Positions 46,459 to 55,938 are shown, counted from the stretch's first letter. The stretch: DNA of 64,000 nt from CPC320 sp002684375 (GCA_965662545.1 CBFIHZ010000002.1:1-64000); one strand, 5' to 3'. Notes: a model not told the origin generated them from the letters alone. Program-made: numbers and translations.

Positions 46459-46731
46459 TCAAGTGGCGTTTGCGGCCTGTGCATCACGCTCTGCAGTGTC
46501 TATCATGTCCTGATAGGCCCACGGCCGCAACTCTGCGATGCGGTTGACGGGATGATCTTGGGTACGTTCGAGCACCGAGGCAAGCGAGGCTTCGGGGTTC
46601 ACCTCGTTCATCTTGGCGGTCTCAATGAGCGTATATGCCATCGCTACGTATTTGCCGCCTGCTTTTGATCCCATGAACAGCCGGTTCTTACAGCCCAGTG
46701 TGGCGGGGCGCACCGCGCGGTCCTTTGGTTT
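46459..46731 (-). pseudogene. IS66-family transposase C-terminal fragment
   Basis: About 90 codons matching the conserved end of the IS66 TnpC transposase (PF13817): the frame reads RAVRPATLGCKNRLFMGSKA, then GGKYVAMAYTLIETAKMN, EVNPEASLASVLERTQDHPV and NRIAELRPW. In intact IS66 proteins the block reads RPxxxGRKNWLFAGSxxGG and LIETAKLNGVDP. The rest of the element is missing and no inverted repeat was seen. The fragment overlaps the last codons of the M20 peptidase gene, which ends in transposase-derived DNA. Confidence 0.82.
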
Positions 46732-48115
46732 CCCCTAAATCCCAATAAAGACCGACCATGGCCAAAAACGCCTGATGCAAGAGCGCGATCGGCATATGCT
46801 CGTTCGGGGCGTGCTGGGCACAGCCACGGTAACTGTGGGGGATCCAGATTGTTGGCAGATTGAGAATATCGCTAAAGCAATTGTTGGGCAGGGATCCGGC
46901 CAGATTGGGCAGGATGTGCGGCGGGCTTTGCGTGCTGCGTTCCAGAGACGAGGCGACAAAATGAACCCAAGGGTTATCTGGGTTCAACCGGGTGGCTTGA
47001 AAGGCGACTTTATCGGTGGCGCTAATGCGAACCTGTTCAAATCCTTCGCGGTCCAGATGCCGGCGCAGCGATGGCACGATGTCATCGGCGTCGGTTCCCA
47101 CGACAAACCTCAGCTGGCAGGTTGCACTGGCATGGCCTGAAATGGCGTTGACCGGTGCGTCTGGCACGCCGCTTTTCATCGCCAGAACTGCGAATGAATT
47201 CCATCCGAAGACCCGCTCATTTGAGGTCAATCCCACCTCGCCCCAGTTTGGATCAATGACTTCATCGCCGCCAATCTCGCTGGGCAGTTGCGCCAGTGCC
47301 GCGCGAATATCAGAGGTCAGACTTGAGGGACGCCATTCCGCAATCTTAATTTGCCCGCGCGCATCTGTCAGGCTGGCCAGTGCCTGAACTAAAATAGTTG
47401 CGGGGTCGGCCAATAAGCCGCCCCAATTGCCTGAGTGGTGCGCACGACTGCGCAAAGACACTTCAAGGTCGAAATTGACTGCCCCGCGCGACCCCATGAA
47501 CATGGTTGGAATCTCAGGCATCAACCGTGGACCGTCTGATGCAATCAGCACGTCAGCGGCCAGGGCCTCGCGCTGTGCGGCACAAAACTCGGCGAGGCCG
47601 GGTGATCCGATCTCCTCGGCCATCTCGATCAGAACCTTGACGTTAAACCCCAGTGATCCGCGCAGATCGATTAGAGTTTTAAGCGCCAAGAAATTGATCA
47701 GATGCTGGCCTTTGTTATCGGCCGTACCACGACCGTACATCATGCCGTCGAGTGTCACTGTTGCAAACGGGCTGAGCCCGGGGTTCCATTGGTTATCCTG
47801 GCCATGGATGACATCGCCATGGCCATAGATCAGGATCGTGGGCAGCTCGGGGTTTTCAACACGACTGGCCAGAAGCAGCGGCGGAGCCTTGAGGACTGGA
47901 TTGTCATGCAGGGCGACGTCAAATCCCATTTCAAGCAACATCGGACGCATCATTTCGCGCAAGTACTGTTCCAATACAGCAGTCTGCGCCGGGTCCTGGC
48001 TTTCGGTGCGCAGCGCCACCAAATCAGTCAATCGCCGCTCCAACTGACCGCTTTCGATTACTTGTTTACCAGCGGACATTGCATCAGCTCGGGTCGGTGC
48101 AACGGGTTTCGACAT
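46688..48115 (-). CDS. M20 family metallopeptidase with altered C-terminus
   Basis: A 475-residue zinc hydrolase of the ArgE/DapE/CPG2 group. Metal motifs: ILIYGHGDVIHGQ, MYGRGTADNKGQ and LIEMAEEIGSPGL. The dimerisation domain contains RAHHSGNWGG. Its targets are probably dipeptides or N-acyl amino acids. I set the start at 48115, with GGAGG 8 bases upstream; the frame extends to 48265 without support. The last 13 or so residues (KGPRGAPRHTGL) come from the IS66 fragment read in another frame, so the original end was probably lost. The core appears intact. Confidence 0.85.
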   Translation of the reverse strand: MSKPVAPTRADAMSAGKQVIESGQLERRLTDLVALRTESQDPAQTAVLEQYLREMMRPMLLEMGFDVALHDNPVLKAPPLLLASRVENPELPTILIYGHGDVIHGQDNQWNPGLSPFATVTLDGMMYGRGTADNKGQHLINFLALKTLIDLRGSLGFNVKVLIEMAEEIGSPGLAEFCAAQREALAADVLIASDGPRLMPEIPTMFMGSRGAVNFDLEVSLRSRAHHSGNWGGLLADPATILVQALASLTDARGQIKIAEWRPSSLTSDIRAALAQLPSEIGGDEVIDPNWGEVGLTSNERVFGWNSFAVLAMKSGVPDAPVNAISGHASATCQLRFVVGTDADDIVPSLRRHLDREGFEQVRISATDKVAFQATRLNPDNPWVHFVASSLERSTQSPPHILPNLAGSLPNNCFSDILNLPTIWIPHSYRGCAQHAPNEHMPIALLHQAFLAMVGLYWDLGETKGPRGAPRHTGL

Positions 48116-48424
48116 CTCATGGGCCTCCAATGCGTTCAGATACCCCCAATCGAGGGTCCGACTATCATCGACAGCTGCGGCGCACTTACAAGGTGAATTT
48201 CCCGAGATGCGTTTTTTGTATAGGATATCGGGCGTAGACGGTGGTGAAATGGGTGCTTGGTCCAAAAGAGTGAAAATATCCGAGGCCCGGGGTGTGTATC
48301 GGGCAGGTTCTGTTGATGGTGGGTGGTATCAAAGCAGGTAAACCATCAAAGGTAATCAAAACATTTGCTTGTTTGAAACTGCCGGATATACGTTGTGTCA
48401 ATCTGTGCCGTCAAAAGGGACCTT

Positions 48425-49597
48425 ATGATGAATATTTTGCCGATAATTGCCGCTGCCGAAGATGAATTGCGCGGTATTTTTGAGACTTTGCACGCGCATC
48501 CCGAGATCGGCTTTGAAGAGCATAAAACCAGCCAGATTGTTGCCGAACGGTTGCGGGCTTTTGGCGTAGACGAAGTGCACACCGGGATTGGTAACACTGG
48601 GGTGGTGGGGCTGCTGCACGGTAAGGGGCGCGGCAACCGGCGTATTGGATTGCGCGCCGATATGGATGCGCTGCCTATTCACGAAAACACTGGGTTGGCC
48701 TATCAGTCGACCCAAACTGGCAAGATGCATGCCTGCGGTCATGACGGGCATACGACCATGCTGCTGGGAGCGGCCAAGCATCTGGCAGAAACGAGAGATT
48801 TTGACGGTTCGGTGGCGTTAATTTTTCAACCCGCCGAAGAGGGCTTGGGCGGCGCAATGGCGATGATGGAACAAGGTTTGTTTCAAAAGTTTCCCTGCGA
48901 TGAGATCTACGGCATGCACAATGCTCCCAATGGGAAACCGGGTCGCTTTGAAATTTGCAAAGGGCCTGCAATGGCGGGGGCCGCATTTTTTGACATTGTG
49001 ATCCGTGGTCTGGGCAGTCATGCGGCGATGCCGCACCAATCTCGCGACCCGATTGTCATTGCGTCCGGGCTGGTGTCGCAAATCCAAAGCATCATAAGCC
49101 GTAACGTGCCGCCGCTTGAAACCTGCGTGCTATCAGTCACCCAAATCCATGCTGGTAGTGCGTATAATGTGGTGCCTGAAATGGCGACACTTGCGGGTAC
49201 AATCCGTTATTTTGAGCAAGATGTGTATCAGACCGCCACCCAGCGTTTGCAAGCGTTATGCGACGGGTTTGCTACGGCCTTTGGTGTTGAAGTGGTGCTT
49301 GAGTTGCGGCCGTTGTTCAATGTTTTGGAAAATGATCCAGATTTATCGCAGGCGTATCTTGAGGCCGCCTCTGATATTGTTGGTCCCGATAACGTGTCGA
49401 CAAATGTCGCGCCTGATACCGCCTCAGAGGATTTTGCTGATATGCTGCAAACAGTACCGGGAGCCTATTGTCGCGTCGGCCACACTGGGACAATGCCTTT
49501 GCACAACCCACAATTCACACTGGGGCAGGAAATTTTACCCGTGGGTGCCTCAATTATGGCGCGCTTGGTGGAAACCCGCCTGCCGCTTGAAGCGTGA
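48425..49597 (+). CDS. M20 family amidohydrolase (hippurate hydrolase type)
   Basis: A 390-residue M20D amidohydrolase. It has FETLHAHPEIGFEEHKTSQI, LRADMDALPIHENTG, ACGHDGHTTMLLGAAKHLA, FQPAEEGLGGAMAMMEQGLF and GLGSHAAMPHQSRDP, with all metal ligands and the catalytic Glu pair. It cleaves an acyl group from an N-acyl amino acid or similar amide. AAGGGA lies just before ATG 48425. It is divergent from the other M20 gene and a paralogue of the enzyme at 10.5-11.7 kb. The substrate is unknown. Confidence 0.9.
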   Translation: MMNILPIIAAAEDELRGIFETLHAHPEIGFEEHKTSQIVAERLRAFGVDEVHTGIGNTGVVGLLHGKGRGNRRIGLRADMDALPIHENTGLAYQSTQTGKMHACGHDGHTTMLLGAAKHLAETRDFDGSVALIFQPAEEGLGGAMAMMEQGLFQKFPCDEIYGMHNAPNGKPGRFEICKGPAMAGAAFFDIVIRGLGSHAAMPHQSRDPIVIASGLVSQIQSIISRNVPPLETCVLSVTQIHAGSAYNVVPEMATLAGTIRYFEQDVYQTATQRLQALCDGFATAFGVEVVLELRPLFNVLENDPDLSQAYLEAASDIVGPDNVSTNVAPDTASEDFADMLQTVPGAYCRVGHTGTMPLHNPQFTLGQEILPVGASIMARLVETRLPLEA

Positions 49598-49669
49598 CAG
49601 TGCGGGCTTGATTTGTGCAGGGCTGGTCTAACGCGTGAAGTATTGTGACCTTCGCCGCCTTACTTTGAC

Positions 49670-50809
49670 CTAAGAGGCGTCACCTCCGGGGGCGGATTCG
49701 GGCTTGAAAAGTGGTGGTTGAAATAACCAGCGCGACAGTAGACCAATGCCAAATAACACCACCAACCACAGGGCGATCCAACCGACAAACGGTACAAACT
49801 GGATCAGGACCGCTGTTATGATTCCGGTCAGTGCGTCGCGCAACACTGCGACCTTGCTCAATGCGGCGTCGCGCCCGACAAGCTGTGTCAGTCTGGCACC
49901 AAGCCCGTACGCCCCTGCGACCAGACCTGCCAGCGCGGTCAACGCCACTATGAGCGCAATAACAGGTGTGGCCAGCAATCCGATTATCGTCATTGCCAGG
50001 ACAATCGCACCGCCGATCAGGACGGAGAAGGTTAAAAATCCAATCCACCAGCTGCGCCCAATACTGCCCTTTCCAAGTTCAGAAATCTTTGCGGTTGCCG
50101 TCGGTGCAATTGTGGAAAACACCACGGCGATTGCCGTGACCAGAATTATGATTCCGAGTCCAATCCCACCGAAAAAGTCGGCAAAACTCCAAGGCATGGA
50201 ATGGTCTTCTCTATCCCAGTCCGCGTCTCTTTTTATTGTGATGCGGTCTTTTGGTGCGACTGAGGATGGAATTGCACTATTTTCGTGATCCCCTTGATAA
50301 AGCGTGATCTGCCCCTTTATCTGCGCATTGGGGCCAAAGGTGATGTTTTTCGCGTTTAGAAGCGCATCACCTTCAATTGTGCCTGAGATATGCAAGTTTT
50401 TCGCGGTCATAATCGCCGTGCCGTCCACTGTGCCTCTTAAGGTCAGATTGGTGCCACCAGCTCGCAGATTTCCACCGATATTGTTGTCAATCTCAATCGT
50501 ATAGCCGCCAAGGCTTGCATTCCCAGTAACGGTTTGGGTGATTAAAATATCCTGTCCGGCGGCGTAAAGATTACCCGCTACAGATGCGTGAACTCGGACG
50601 TTACGGGCCATTGCATGCACGTTGCCCTGAACCGGTGTTGTGACCGTGGCATATTCGCCGGCGAGAAACACATCATTCGGGCCAGGTTGCGCTGTCTCTA
50701 CGGTATTCCCTGCGGCAAAATAATCTCCGCCGAATGATATGGCACTTTCGGCGTCGGCCATGGCAAATGCTGGGGCAAACAATGCGAGCATTAAAGAAAT
50801 TCTGAACAT
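49670..50809 (-). CDS. Bactofilin-like (polymer-forming) membrane protein
   Basis: A 379-residue exported protein. A signal peptide (FRISLMLALFAPAFAMA) is followed by a right-handed beta-helix region, residues about 45-175, with repeats such as VQGNVHAMARNVRVHASVAG, NLYAAGQDILITQTVTGNAS and GTIEGDALLNAKNITFGPNA, as in bactofilins. A charged linker (DRITIKRDADWDREDHS) leads to four or so membrane helices (about 210-365) ending in a short proline-rich tail. Bactofilins are cytosolic; here the helix should lie outside the membrane. It may act as an envelope scaffold. Neighbours give no clue. Confidence 0.75.
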   Translation of the reverse strand: MFRISLMLALFAPAFAMADAESAISFGGDYFAAGNTVETAQPGPNDVFLAGEYATVTTPVQGNVHAMARNVRVHASVAGNLYAAGQDILITQTVTGNASLGGYTIEIDNNIGGNLRAGGTNLTLRGTVDGTAIMTAKNLHISGTIEGDALLNAKNITFGPNAQIKGQITLYQGDHENSAIPSSVAPKDRITIKRDADWDREDHSMPWSFADFFGGIGLGIIILVTAIAVVFSTIAPTATAKISELGKGSIGRSWWIGFLTFSVLIGGAIVLAMTIIGLLATPVIALIVALTALAGLVAGAYGLGARLTQLVGRDAALSKVAVLRDALTGIITAVLIQFVPFVGWIALWLVVLFGIGLLSRWLFQPPLFKPESAPGGDAS

Positions 50810-51021
50810 ATGTTGTGTCCTGTTATAAATATTTTAGATAAACAAGTTGCTAAAAAATACAGACGCCGCATAAATTACGGACGTTGAATGCAATATTCTA
50901 CACCAGCAGCCATACCATGATCTTGGGCTTGTTCAAAGTTCAATTACGCTTAGCACTTGCAATCTTTGCAGTCACTGCTTTGGCGGCGCTGCGGCCAGCA
51001 GGGGCCGGACGCTATTTCAAT

Positions 51022-51672
51022 TTAGTCTTGACGGTTTACGAAGCGCTCAACAATCGCCGCCAGATCCCTAAAATCGTCAAACGTGTACCTGTGTACCAGT
51101 TGCGCAACCGGCGTCTTGCGATAGCCTTGGGTGAAAAGCGCAAATGGTACGCCTGCGCGATCTGCGGTTTCTGCATCCACCTCGCTATCACCGACATAAA
51201 GTCCGCTGCCGTTCGTTAGGCAGGCCAGGAGCATGGCAGGCTCCGGCTTGCGTTGCGCCAGGCTGTCGCCACCAATAATCTGGTCAAACAATGGGGTCAG
51301 CTCAAATGTCTCGACAATCTGGCGGGCGGGCTCAAGCGGTTTGTTGGTACACAGCGCCAGCGTGTGTCCGTTGCGCTGTAATTGCTCAAGAGCAATGCGC
51401 ACGCCGGGGTATAACCGGGTCAACTGGCCGTTCACCTGACCGTAATGGTGCGCCATAGACGTCACGCAGGCATCGTGCTGGGCCATATCGATATCGCGGG
51501 CCTGCATCGCCAAGCGTACCAGATTTGGCACACCGTTCCCAATAAACCCGGTGACATCTGCAAGATCGAGCGGTGCAAGATTTCGCTCTGACAGCATCAG
51601 GTTTACCGCGAGGTGAATGTCGGGCGCGCTGTCGATCAGCGTTCCGTCAAGGTCAAAGATGATCCGGGTCAT
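51022..51672 (-). CDS. gph: Phosphoglycolate phosphatase-like HAD hydrolase
   Basis: A 216-residue HAD phosphatase. Motif I is IIFDLDGTLIDSAPD (nucleophile Asp and acid Asp), motif II lies in LALCTNKP, and motif III/IV is KPEPAMLLACL with LYVGDSEVDAETADRAGVPF. The length and LIDSAPD/cap region suit phosphoglycolate phosphatase Gph. It starts 10 bases after the thioredoxin-like gene stop, in an operon with rpe. The open frame extends to 51759, but 51672 gives the family MTRIIFDLDGT start. Other small phosphate esters could be substrates. Confidence 0.85.
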   Translation of the reverse strand: MTRIIFDLDGTLIDSAPDIHLAVNLMLSERNLAPLDLADVTGFIGNGVPNLVRLAMQARDIDMAQHDACVTSMAHHYGQVNGQLTRLYPGVRIALEQLQRNGHTLALCTNKPLEPARQIVETFELTPLFDQIIGGDSLAQRKPEPAMLLACLTNGSGLYVGDSEVDAETADRAGVPFALFTQGYRKTPVAQLVHRYTFDDFRDLAAIVERFVNRQD

Positions 51673-51682
51673 GCGTCGCGGC

Positions 51683-52237
51683 TCATACGGGGTTATGCCA
51701 TTTGATCGAGCATCCCATTGATGGGATCTGATTCTGCGGTCCGGCACCGGTGTCGGCAATCATGCGCATGGCTTCAACCAAGTCACGCCTTAGTCCCTCA
51801 GGTGCAGGGTTGCGGCCTGCCGCGTCGAGGCGGCCGCGATATTGAAGCCCACCGCTGGCATTAAAGCCAAAAAAGTCCGGGGTGCAGACCGCGTTATAGG
51901 CCTGCGCCACTGACTGATCCTCATCATAGAGATAGGCAAAGGGAAAGCCCTTTGTGCTGGCCATTTTTTGCATGTTTTCGAAGCTGTCTTCGGGATAGCT
52001 TTGCGCATCATTTGCGCTTATAGCGACCACGCCGATCTGTAGGGCTTGAATGGTTTTTACATCGGCAATCAGTCGTTCAAGCACTGAGGTCACATAGGGG
52101 CAATGGTTGCAGATAAACATCACCAATGTGCCGTTCCGACCACGTATACCATCGAGTGTATATGTTTTTCCGTCCGTGCCGGGCAGGGTGAAGTCGGGGG
52201 CTTGCCAATGAAAGTCACAGGCTGGGGGGCTGGCCAT
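51683..52237 (-). CDS. Thioredoxin-fold protein (AhpC/TSA-like, CNHCPYV motif)
   Basis: A 184-residue thioredoxin-fold protein. FTLPGTDGKTYTLDGIRG is followed by LVMFICNHCPYVTSVLERLI with a CxxC pair, then VAISANDAQSYPEDSFENMQ and CTPDFFGFN. This is the thioredoxin family protein common in marine bacteria, near PF00578/redoxin; it probably reduces disulfides or peroxides. There is no signal peptide, so it is cytosolic. Its ATG immediately follows the rpe stop (TAA-ATG), indicating translational coupling. C-terminal CSIKWH is also conserved in the family. Confidence 0.85.
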   Translation of the reverse strand: MASPPACDFHWQAPDFTLPGTDGKTYTLDGIRGRNGTLVMFICNHCPYVTSVLERLIADVKTIQALQIGVVAISANDAQSYPEDSFENMQKMASTKGFPFAYLYDEDQSVAQAYNAVCTPDFFGFNASGGLQYRGRLDAAGRNPAPEGLRRDLVEAMRMIADTGAGPQNQIPSMGCSIKWHNPV

Positions 52238-52924
52238 TTATCGTTCCTCCGTTGCAGCGCGAATGGCGCTGATATTGGTCTTATAAGGGGCGGGGTTTGA
52301 GACTGATCCACCCTTGAATACACCTGATCCGGCAACAAGTACATCGGCACCCGCCTCGGCAACCAAAGGCGCTGTTAGGGGGGTAACGCCGCCATCTATT
52401 TCGATATGGATGGGTCGATCACCAATCATCTGGCGCAACTGGCGCACCTTGTCGATCTGCGAGGTAATGAATTTTTGTCCGCCAAAGCCGGGGTTGACCG
52501 TCATTACGCAAACCAGATCTATCATATCAAGCAGATATTCAATCTCGTGTGCCGGGGTGGCGGGATTAAGCGCAATTCCGGCTTTGGCACCGTTCGCGCG
52601 GATCGCTTGCATCGTGCGATGTGCGTGGGGTCCCGCCTCAAGGTGGGCGGTAATGATATCAGCGCCGGCCTTGGCATAGGCCTCAATATAGGGATCCACC
52701 GGCGCAATCATCAGATGCACATCCATAACTGTTTTGATGTGTGGCCGGATGGCAGCGCAGAGTGGCGGGCCAAACGTCAGGTTCGGTACAAAATGTCCAT
52801 CCATGACATCCACATGCACCCAATCGCATCCGGCTGCCTCGATGGCTTGGATCTCAGCACCGAAATTGGCAAAATCTGCAGATAAAATAGATGGGGCTAT
52901 TTTTATTGACCGGTCAAAGACCAT
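52238..52924 (-). CDS. rpe: Ribulose-phosphate 3-epimerase
   Basis: A 228-residue TIM-barrel enzyme that interconverts ribulose-5-phosphate and xylulose-5-phosphate. Family blocks: IKIAPSILSADFANFG, WVHVDVMDGHFVPNLTFGP, VMDVHLMIAPVDPYIEAYA, VCVMTVNPGFGGQKFI, IHIEIDGGV and VAGSGVFKGG. The metal and catalytic residues (SILSAD, DVMDGHF, VHLM, DGG) are intact. AGGGAG lies 7 bases before ATG 52924; an ATG eight codons upstream is less likely. It heads an operon with a thioredoxin-like protein and gph. The sequence resembles Roseobacter-group Rpe. Confidence 0.93.
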   Translation of the reverse strand: MVFDRSIKIAPSILSADFANFGAEIQAIEAAGCDWVHVDVMDGHFVPNLTFGPPLCAAIRPHIKTVMDVHLMIAPVDPYIEAYAKAGADIITAHLEAGPHAHRTMQAIRANGAKAGIALNPATPAHEIEYLLDMIDLVCVMTVNPGFGGQKFITSQIDKVRQLRQMIGDRPIHIEIDGGVTPLTAPLVAEAGADVLVAGSGVFKGGSVSNPAPYKTNISAIRAATEER

Positions 52925-53249
52925 GAGGGTACTCCCTGTGTGCAGCAACGTGCCCTGTGTGCCACATCATTGAACCGATAAGCAACGCTGTGTTTTGCCT
53001 CTGTGAATTTTTCAGACCATGCAAGCGTCAGCAATTGACTTACTGGAAGTGACGTAAACTTTTAAAGATACGATTATCTAATTGTTCTGGCTTGCGGTGC
53101 CTGCTTTTTAAATATGATCAAAAATTAACACTGTTTGATCTTTTAAATGATTCTGTGCGGTGGTTTTGCGTCAAAACAAGGTTTTACTTTCACTGTGGAA
53201 TGTGAAATATTTTATCCAGTAAACCTAGCCTTTTAGAGGGATCGAACAG
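52925..53249. other. Divergent intergenic region
   Basis: About 325 bases between rpe and the small coiled-coil gene. The DNA at 53040-53220 is AT-rich and presumably carries both promoters. No repeats or RNA genes were recognised. Confidence 0.45.
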
Positions 53250-53426
53250 ATGAGTGATGAAGAAGACCTGAGCGCAAAACTTGAAGGTTTGCTGAGCGAA
53301 GTAACTAAGGTTATGGAAAGCCGCAAAGAGCGTATAGAAGAGCTGCGTGCAGAAATCGATCAAATCGAAAAAGAAAATGAGGCGCTTGAGACGACAATCG
53401 GGACTATTCTGTCATCTTTTAATTGA
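53250..53426 (+). CDS. Small coiled-coil protein
   Basis: A 58-codon gene. The ATG at 53250 follows AGAGGG by about 9 bases. The protein begins MSDEEDLSAKLEGLL and continues SRKERIEELRAEIDQIEKEN then EALETTIGTILSSFN. It is rich in Glu and Lys with heptad-like leucine and isoleucine spacing (residues about 12-52), which predicts one continuous helix forming a coiled coil. It is soluble, with no signal peptide. Codon use looks coding and the frame is clean. I do not recognise the family; a small adaptor or oligomerisation protein is possible. Confidence 0.65.
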   Translation: MSDEEDLSAKLEGLLSEVTKVMESRKERIEELRAEIDQIEKENEALETTIGTILSSFN

Positions 53427-53770
53427 TCTGTTGACCCTATTGGCGCGCGTTAACTGGGTAAAGCGCGCGTCGCATCGGTTTAAGCAGTCCCAATCATATA
53501 TTACATAGGCGTATTTCTCTGCGACAGCATCTCCGTCACCAGAGGAAAATTGACTTTAACCAACAATCCGAACAGGGCATAAATACTGTTTGAATGTTGA
53601 AAGCGATTTAAAAAATCACGAAAATCCAGCGAGGCATCATTGACTTTGGTCAGTCATGATTAGTCTGTTTTGATGGCTCCGGGAAAGACTTCGACACGCC
53701 TTGCGGTGTGGTCCAAGATAAGACAGACTGAGCGGGGGCCGCAGACTGGCTTTTGATAAAAAGGTGTGGG
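53427..53770. other. Intergenic, nothing supported
   Basis: About 345 bases between the coiled-coil gene and the dimethylformamidase-like gene. No repeat, terminator with T-run or RNA gene was recognised. Confidence 0.45.
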
Positions 53771-55903
53771 ATGCAAACAGTTTCTTTGGTTGGCTATAGT
53801 GATAAGCTCTCGGCTCGACCGGGCGATAAGATTGATTTTATGGTGTCTTCGCAATCGGACGCACCTTACGAGGCGCGGTTGTTTCGCTCGATAAGCGCTG
53901 ACCCCAATCCGGCTGGTGCCGGGCTTGTTGAACACCGGTGCGAGAGGTTCTTCCCAGACCAGAAATTTCCCTCCCGTCGTCAAAGCTTTCATCCCGGATC
54001 GCATCTTTTAACTGTCGCACCACTCGTGCTGGACGCGCAGCGCGCGGTGACCTTATCATTGATGCTGTATCCAACGCTGCAAACGCCGGCGACACAGACT
54101 CTGTTATCCTTTGGAAAATTTGCGCTTGAATTAAATCCGCAAGGTGGGGTCACCCTGCGTGCCGGCGCGGCGGCGGTTTCCACCCCCGGGGCGGTGGCGC
54201 TGCGCCAATGGGCGCGGGTGCAGGCAACCGTTGAGACGTCGGGCAGGATGACGATCTTACTTGAAGATGTGTCGGTCCTGTCGACCCAAACACAGGCCCA
54301 AACACAGGCCCATTCGGAGGGCCGTGGCGCAGTTGATTTGATCCAGAAAGAGGTGGTGTTGATCGCGGCAGCGCCCGGACCCACAGGGCCCGTGGGCGCA
54401 GTGTCATGTTTTAACGGCAAGATCGAGGCGCCACAAATTACGGCTGACGGCAGCGTTATTGCAGCTTGGGATTTTGCGCACAACATTTCGGGAATGACAG
54501 TGCCCGCGCAGACAGGCCCTGATTTCATACTGGTGAATGCGCCAACGCGGGCGGTGACCGGAGCGCTTTGGGACGCCAGCGAAATGAACTGGCGGCACAG
54601 GCCCGAACACTATGCCGCGATTGCGTTTCATCAAGACGAGATTTACGACTTTAACTGGGAGGCGGACTTCAGTTTTGTTATCCCGTCCGATCTGCCAAGT
54701 GGGGCTTATGTGATGCGCATCAGCTGTGGCGATGCCTATGACGCGATGCCGTTTTTTGTCTGCCCTGAACTGGGTAAACCTCGGGCCAAGCTTTGTGTTT
54801 TGGTATCGACTTTTACCTATGTGATTTACGGCAACCATGCACGGCCCGATTACGAGCCGTCGTGGCTTGAGCGGATTAAAGACTGGGGGGCCTATCCTAA
54901 CAACCCTGCAGTGTTTAGCGATTACGGTTTGTCGACCTACAACAACCATCGCGATGGATCGGGGATATGTCATGCCTCGCACAGGCGGCCTTTGTTTAAT
55001 ATGCGCCCCGGCTATCTGACATTTGGTCAGGCCGAATGTTCCGGGTTGCGGCACTTTCAGGCCGATAGCCACCTGATTTCTTGGTTGCACGCCAAGGGGC
55101 TCGAGTATGACATCGTCACCGATGAAGAGTTGCACAACGACGGTGTCGCGGCACTGCAAGGATACACGGCTCTGGTTACCGGCAGCCATCCGGAATATCA
55201 CACTGCTGAGACACTGGACGCGCTCACCGCGTACCGCGATCAGGGGGGCGCGCTGCATTATCTCGGGGGCAACGGGTTTTATTGGCGTATCGCGCGTCAC
55301 AACGAGGATCCCGCTCTGTTGGAAATTCGCCGGGCCGAGGATGGCTTGCGCGCTTGGGCCTCAGAACCGGGAGAATATTATAACGCCTTTGATGGGGCTT
55401 ATGGCGGCTTGTGGCGCCGCAGTGGGCGTGCGCCGCAAAAATTAGTTGGTGTCGGGTTTACCGCGCAGGGCGTTTTCACCGGCATGCCCTATCACCGCGT
55501 CTGTTACGATCCAAATTTCGATTGGGTGTTCGAGGGCATCGAGACTGATGTGATTGGTGACTTTGGCTTTAGTGGCAATGGCGCTGCAGGATTTGAACTG
55601 GACCGGACCGATGCGATGCTCGATAGCGGTCATGACATTACTATTCTCGCGCAATCCCATGATACTGAGAACGAATTTATGCTTGTTCCCGAAGAGCAGT
55701 TGACTCATCTGACCAATCTGTCGGGCGGACCCGAAGATGCGGTCCGGCGCGCGGATATGGTATATTTTGAGACCGAAGGCGGCGGTCGGGTTTTTTCGGT
55801 CGGCTCAATCACATTTTGTGGCAGCCTGCCGTGGAATAACTTTGACAATACTGTATCTCGGCTGCTGCTTAATGTTCTGTCGCATAGTCTAGACGCGCCA
55901 TAA
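53771..55903 (+). CDS. N,N-dimethylformamidase large subunit-like protein
   Basis: A 710-residue protein resembling the large (beta) subunit of N,N-dimethylformamidase (DMFA2 family). Residues about 1-260 are a beta-rich, laminin-G-like part (LSLMLYPTLQTPATQTLLSF; SCFNGKIEAPQI). The C-terminal part has LVSTFTYVIYGNHARPDY, GLSTYNNHRDGSG, VTGSHPEYHTAETLDAL and GGNGFYWRI, the blocks that supply the Tyr/Glu iron ligands in DMFase. ATG 53771 follows AAAAGGTGTGGG. No small alpha-subunit gene is adjacent, so it may act on another amide. A QTQAQTQAH mini-repeat lies near residue 177. It is convergent with an amidase gene. Confidence 0.85.
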   Translation: MQTVSLVGYSDKLSARPGDKIDFMVSSQSDAPYEARLFRSISADPNPAGAGLVEHRCERFFPDQKFPSRRQSFHPGSHLLTVAPLVLDAQRAVTLSLMLYPTLQTPATQTLLSFGKFALELNPQGGVTLRAGAAAVSTPGAVALRQWARVQATVETSGRMTILLEDVSVLSTQTQAQTQAHSEGRGAVDLIQKEVVLIAAAPGPTGPVGAVSCFNGKIEAPQITADGSVIAAWDFAHNISGMTVPAQTGPDFILVNAPTRAVTGALWDASEMNWRHRPEHYAAIAFHQDEIYDFNWEADFSFVIPSDLPSGAYVMRISCGDAYDAMPFFVCPELGKPRAKLCVLVSTFTYVIYGNHARPDYEPSWLERIKDWGAYPNNPAVFSDYGLSTYNNHRDGSGICHASHRRPLFNMRPGYLTFGQAECSGLRHFQADSHLISWLHAKGLEYDIVTDEELHNDGVAALQGYTALVTGSHPEYHTAETLDALTAYRDQGGALHYLGGNGFYWRIARHNEDPALLEIRRAEDGLRAWASEPGEYYNAFDGAYGGLWRRSGRAPQKLVGVGFTAQGVFTGMPYHRVCYDPNFDWVFEGIETDVIGDFGFSGNGAAGFELDRTDAMLDSGHDITILAQSHDTENEFMLVPEEQLTHLTNLSGGPEDAVRRADMVYFETEGGGRVFSVGSITFCGSLPWNNFDNTVSRLLLNVLSHSLDAP

Positions 55904-55938
55904 TCTGGGCACGGCAGAACCAAGGGTTTGATAGGCGC

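Noticed and set aside
50884..51219. 111-codon plus-strand frame
   Set aside because: Most of it is antisense to the gph gene, which has clear HAD motifs.
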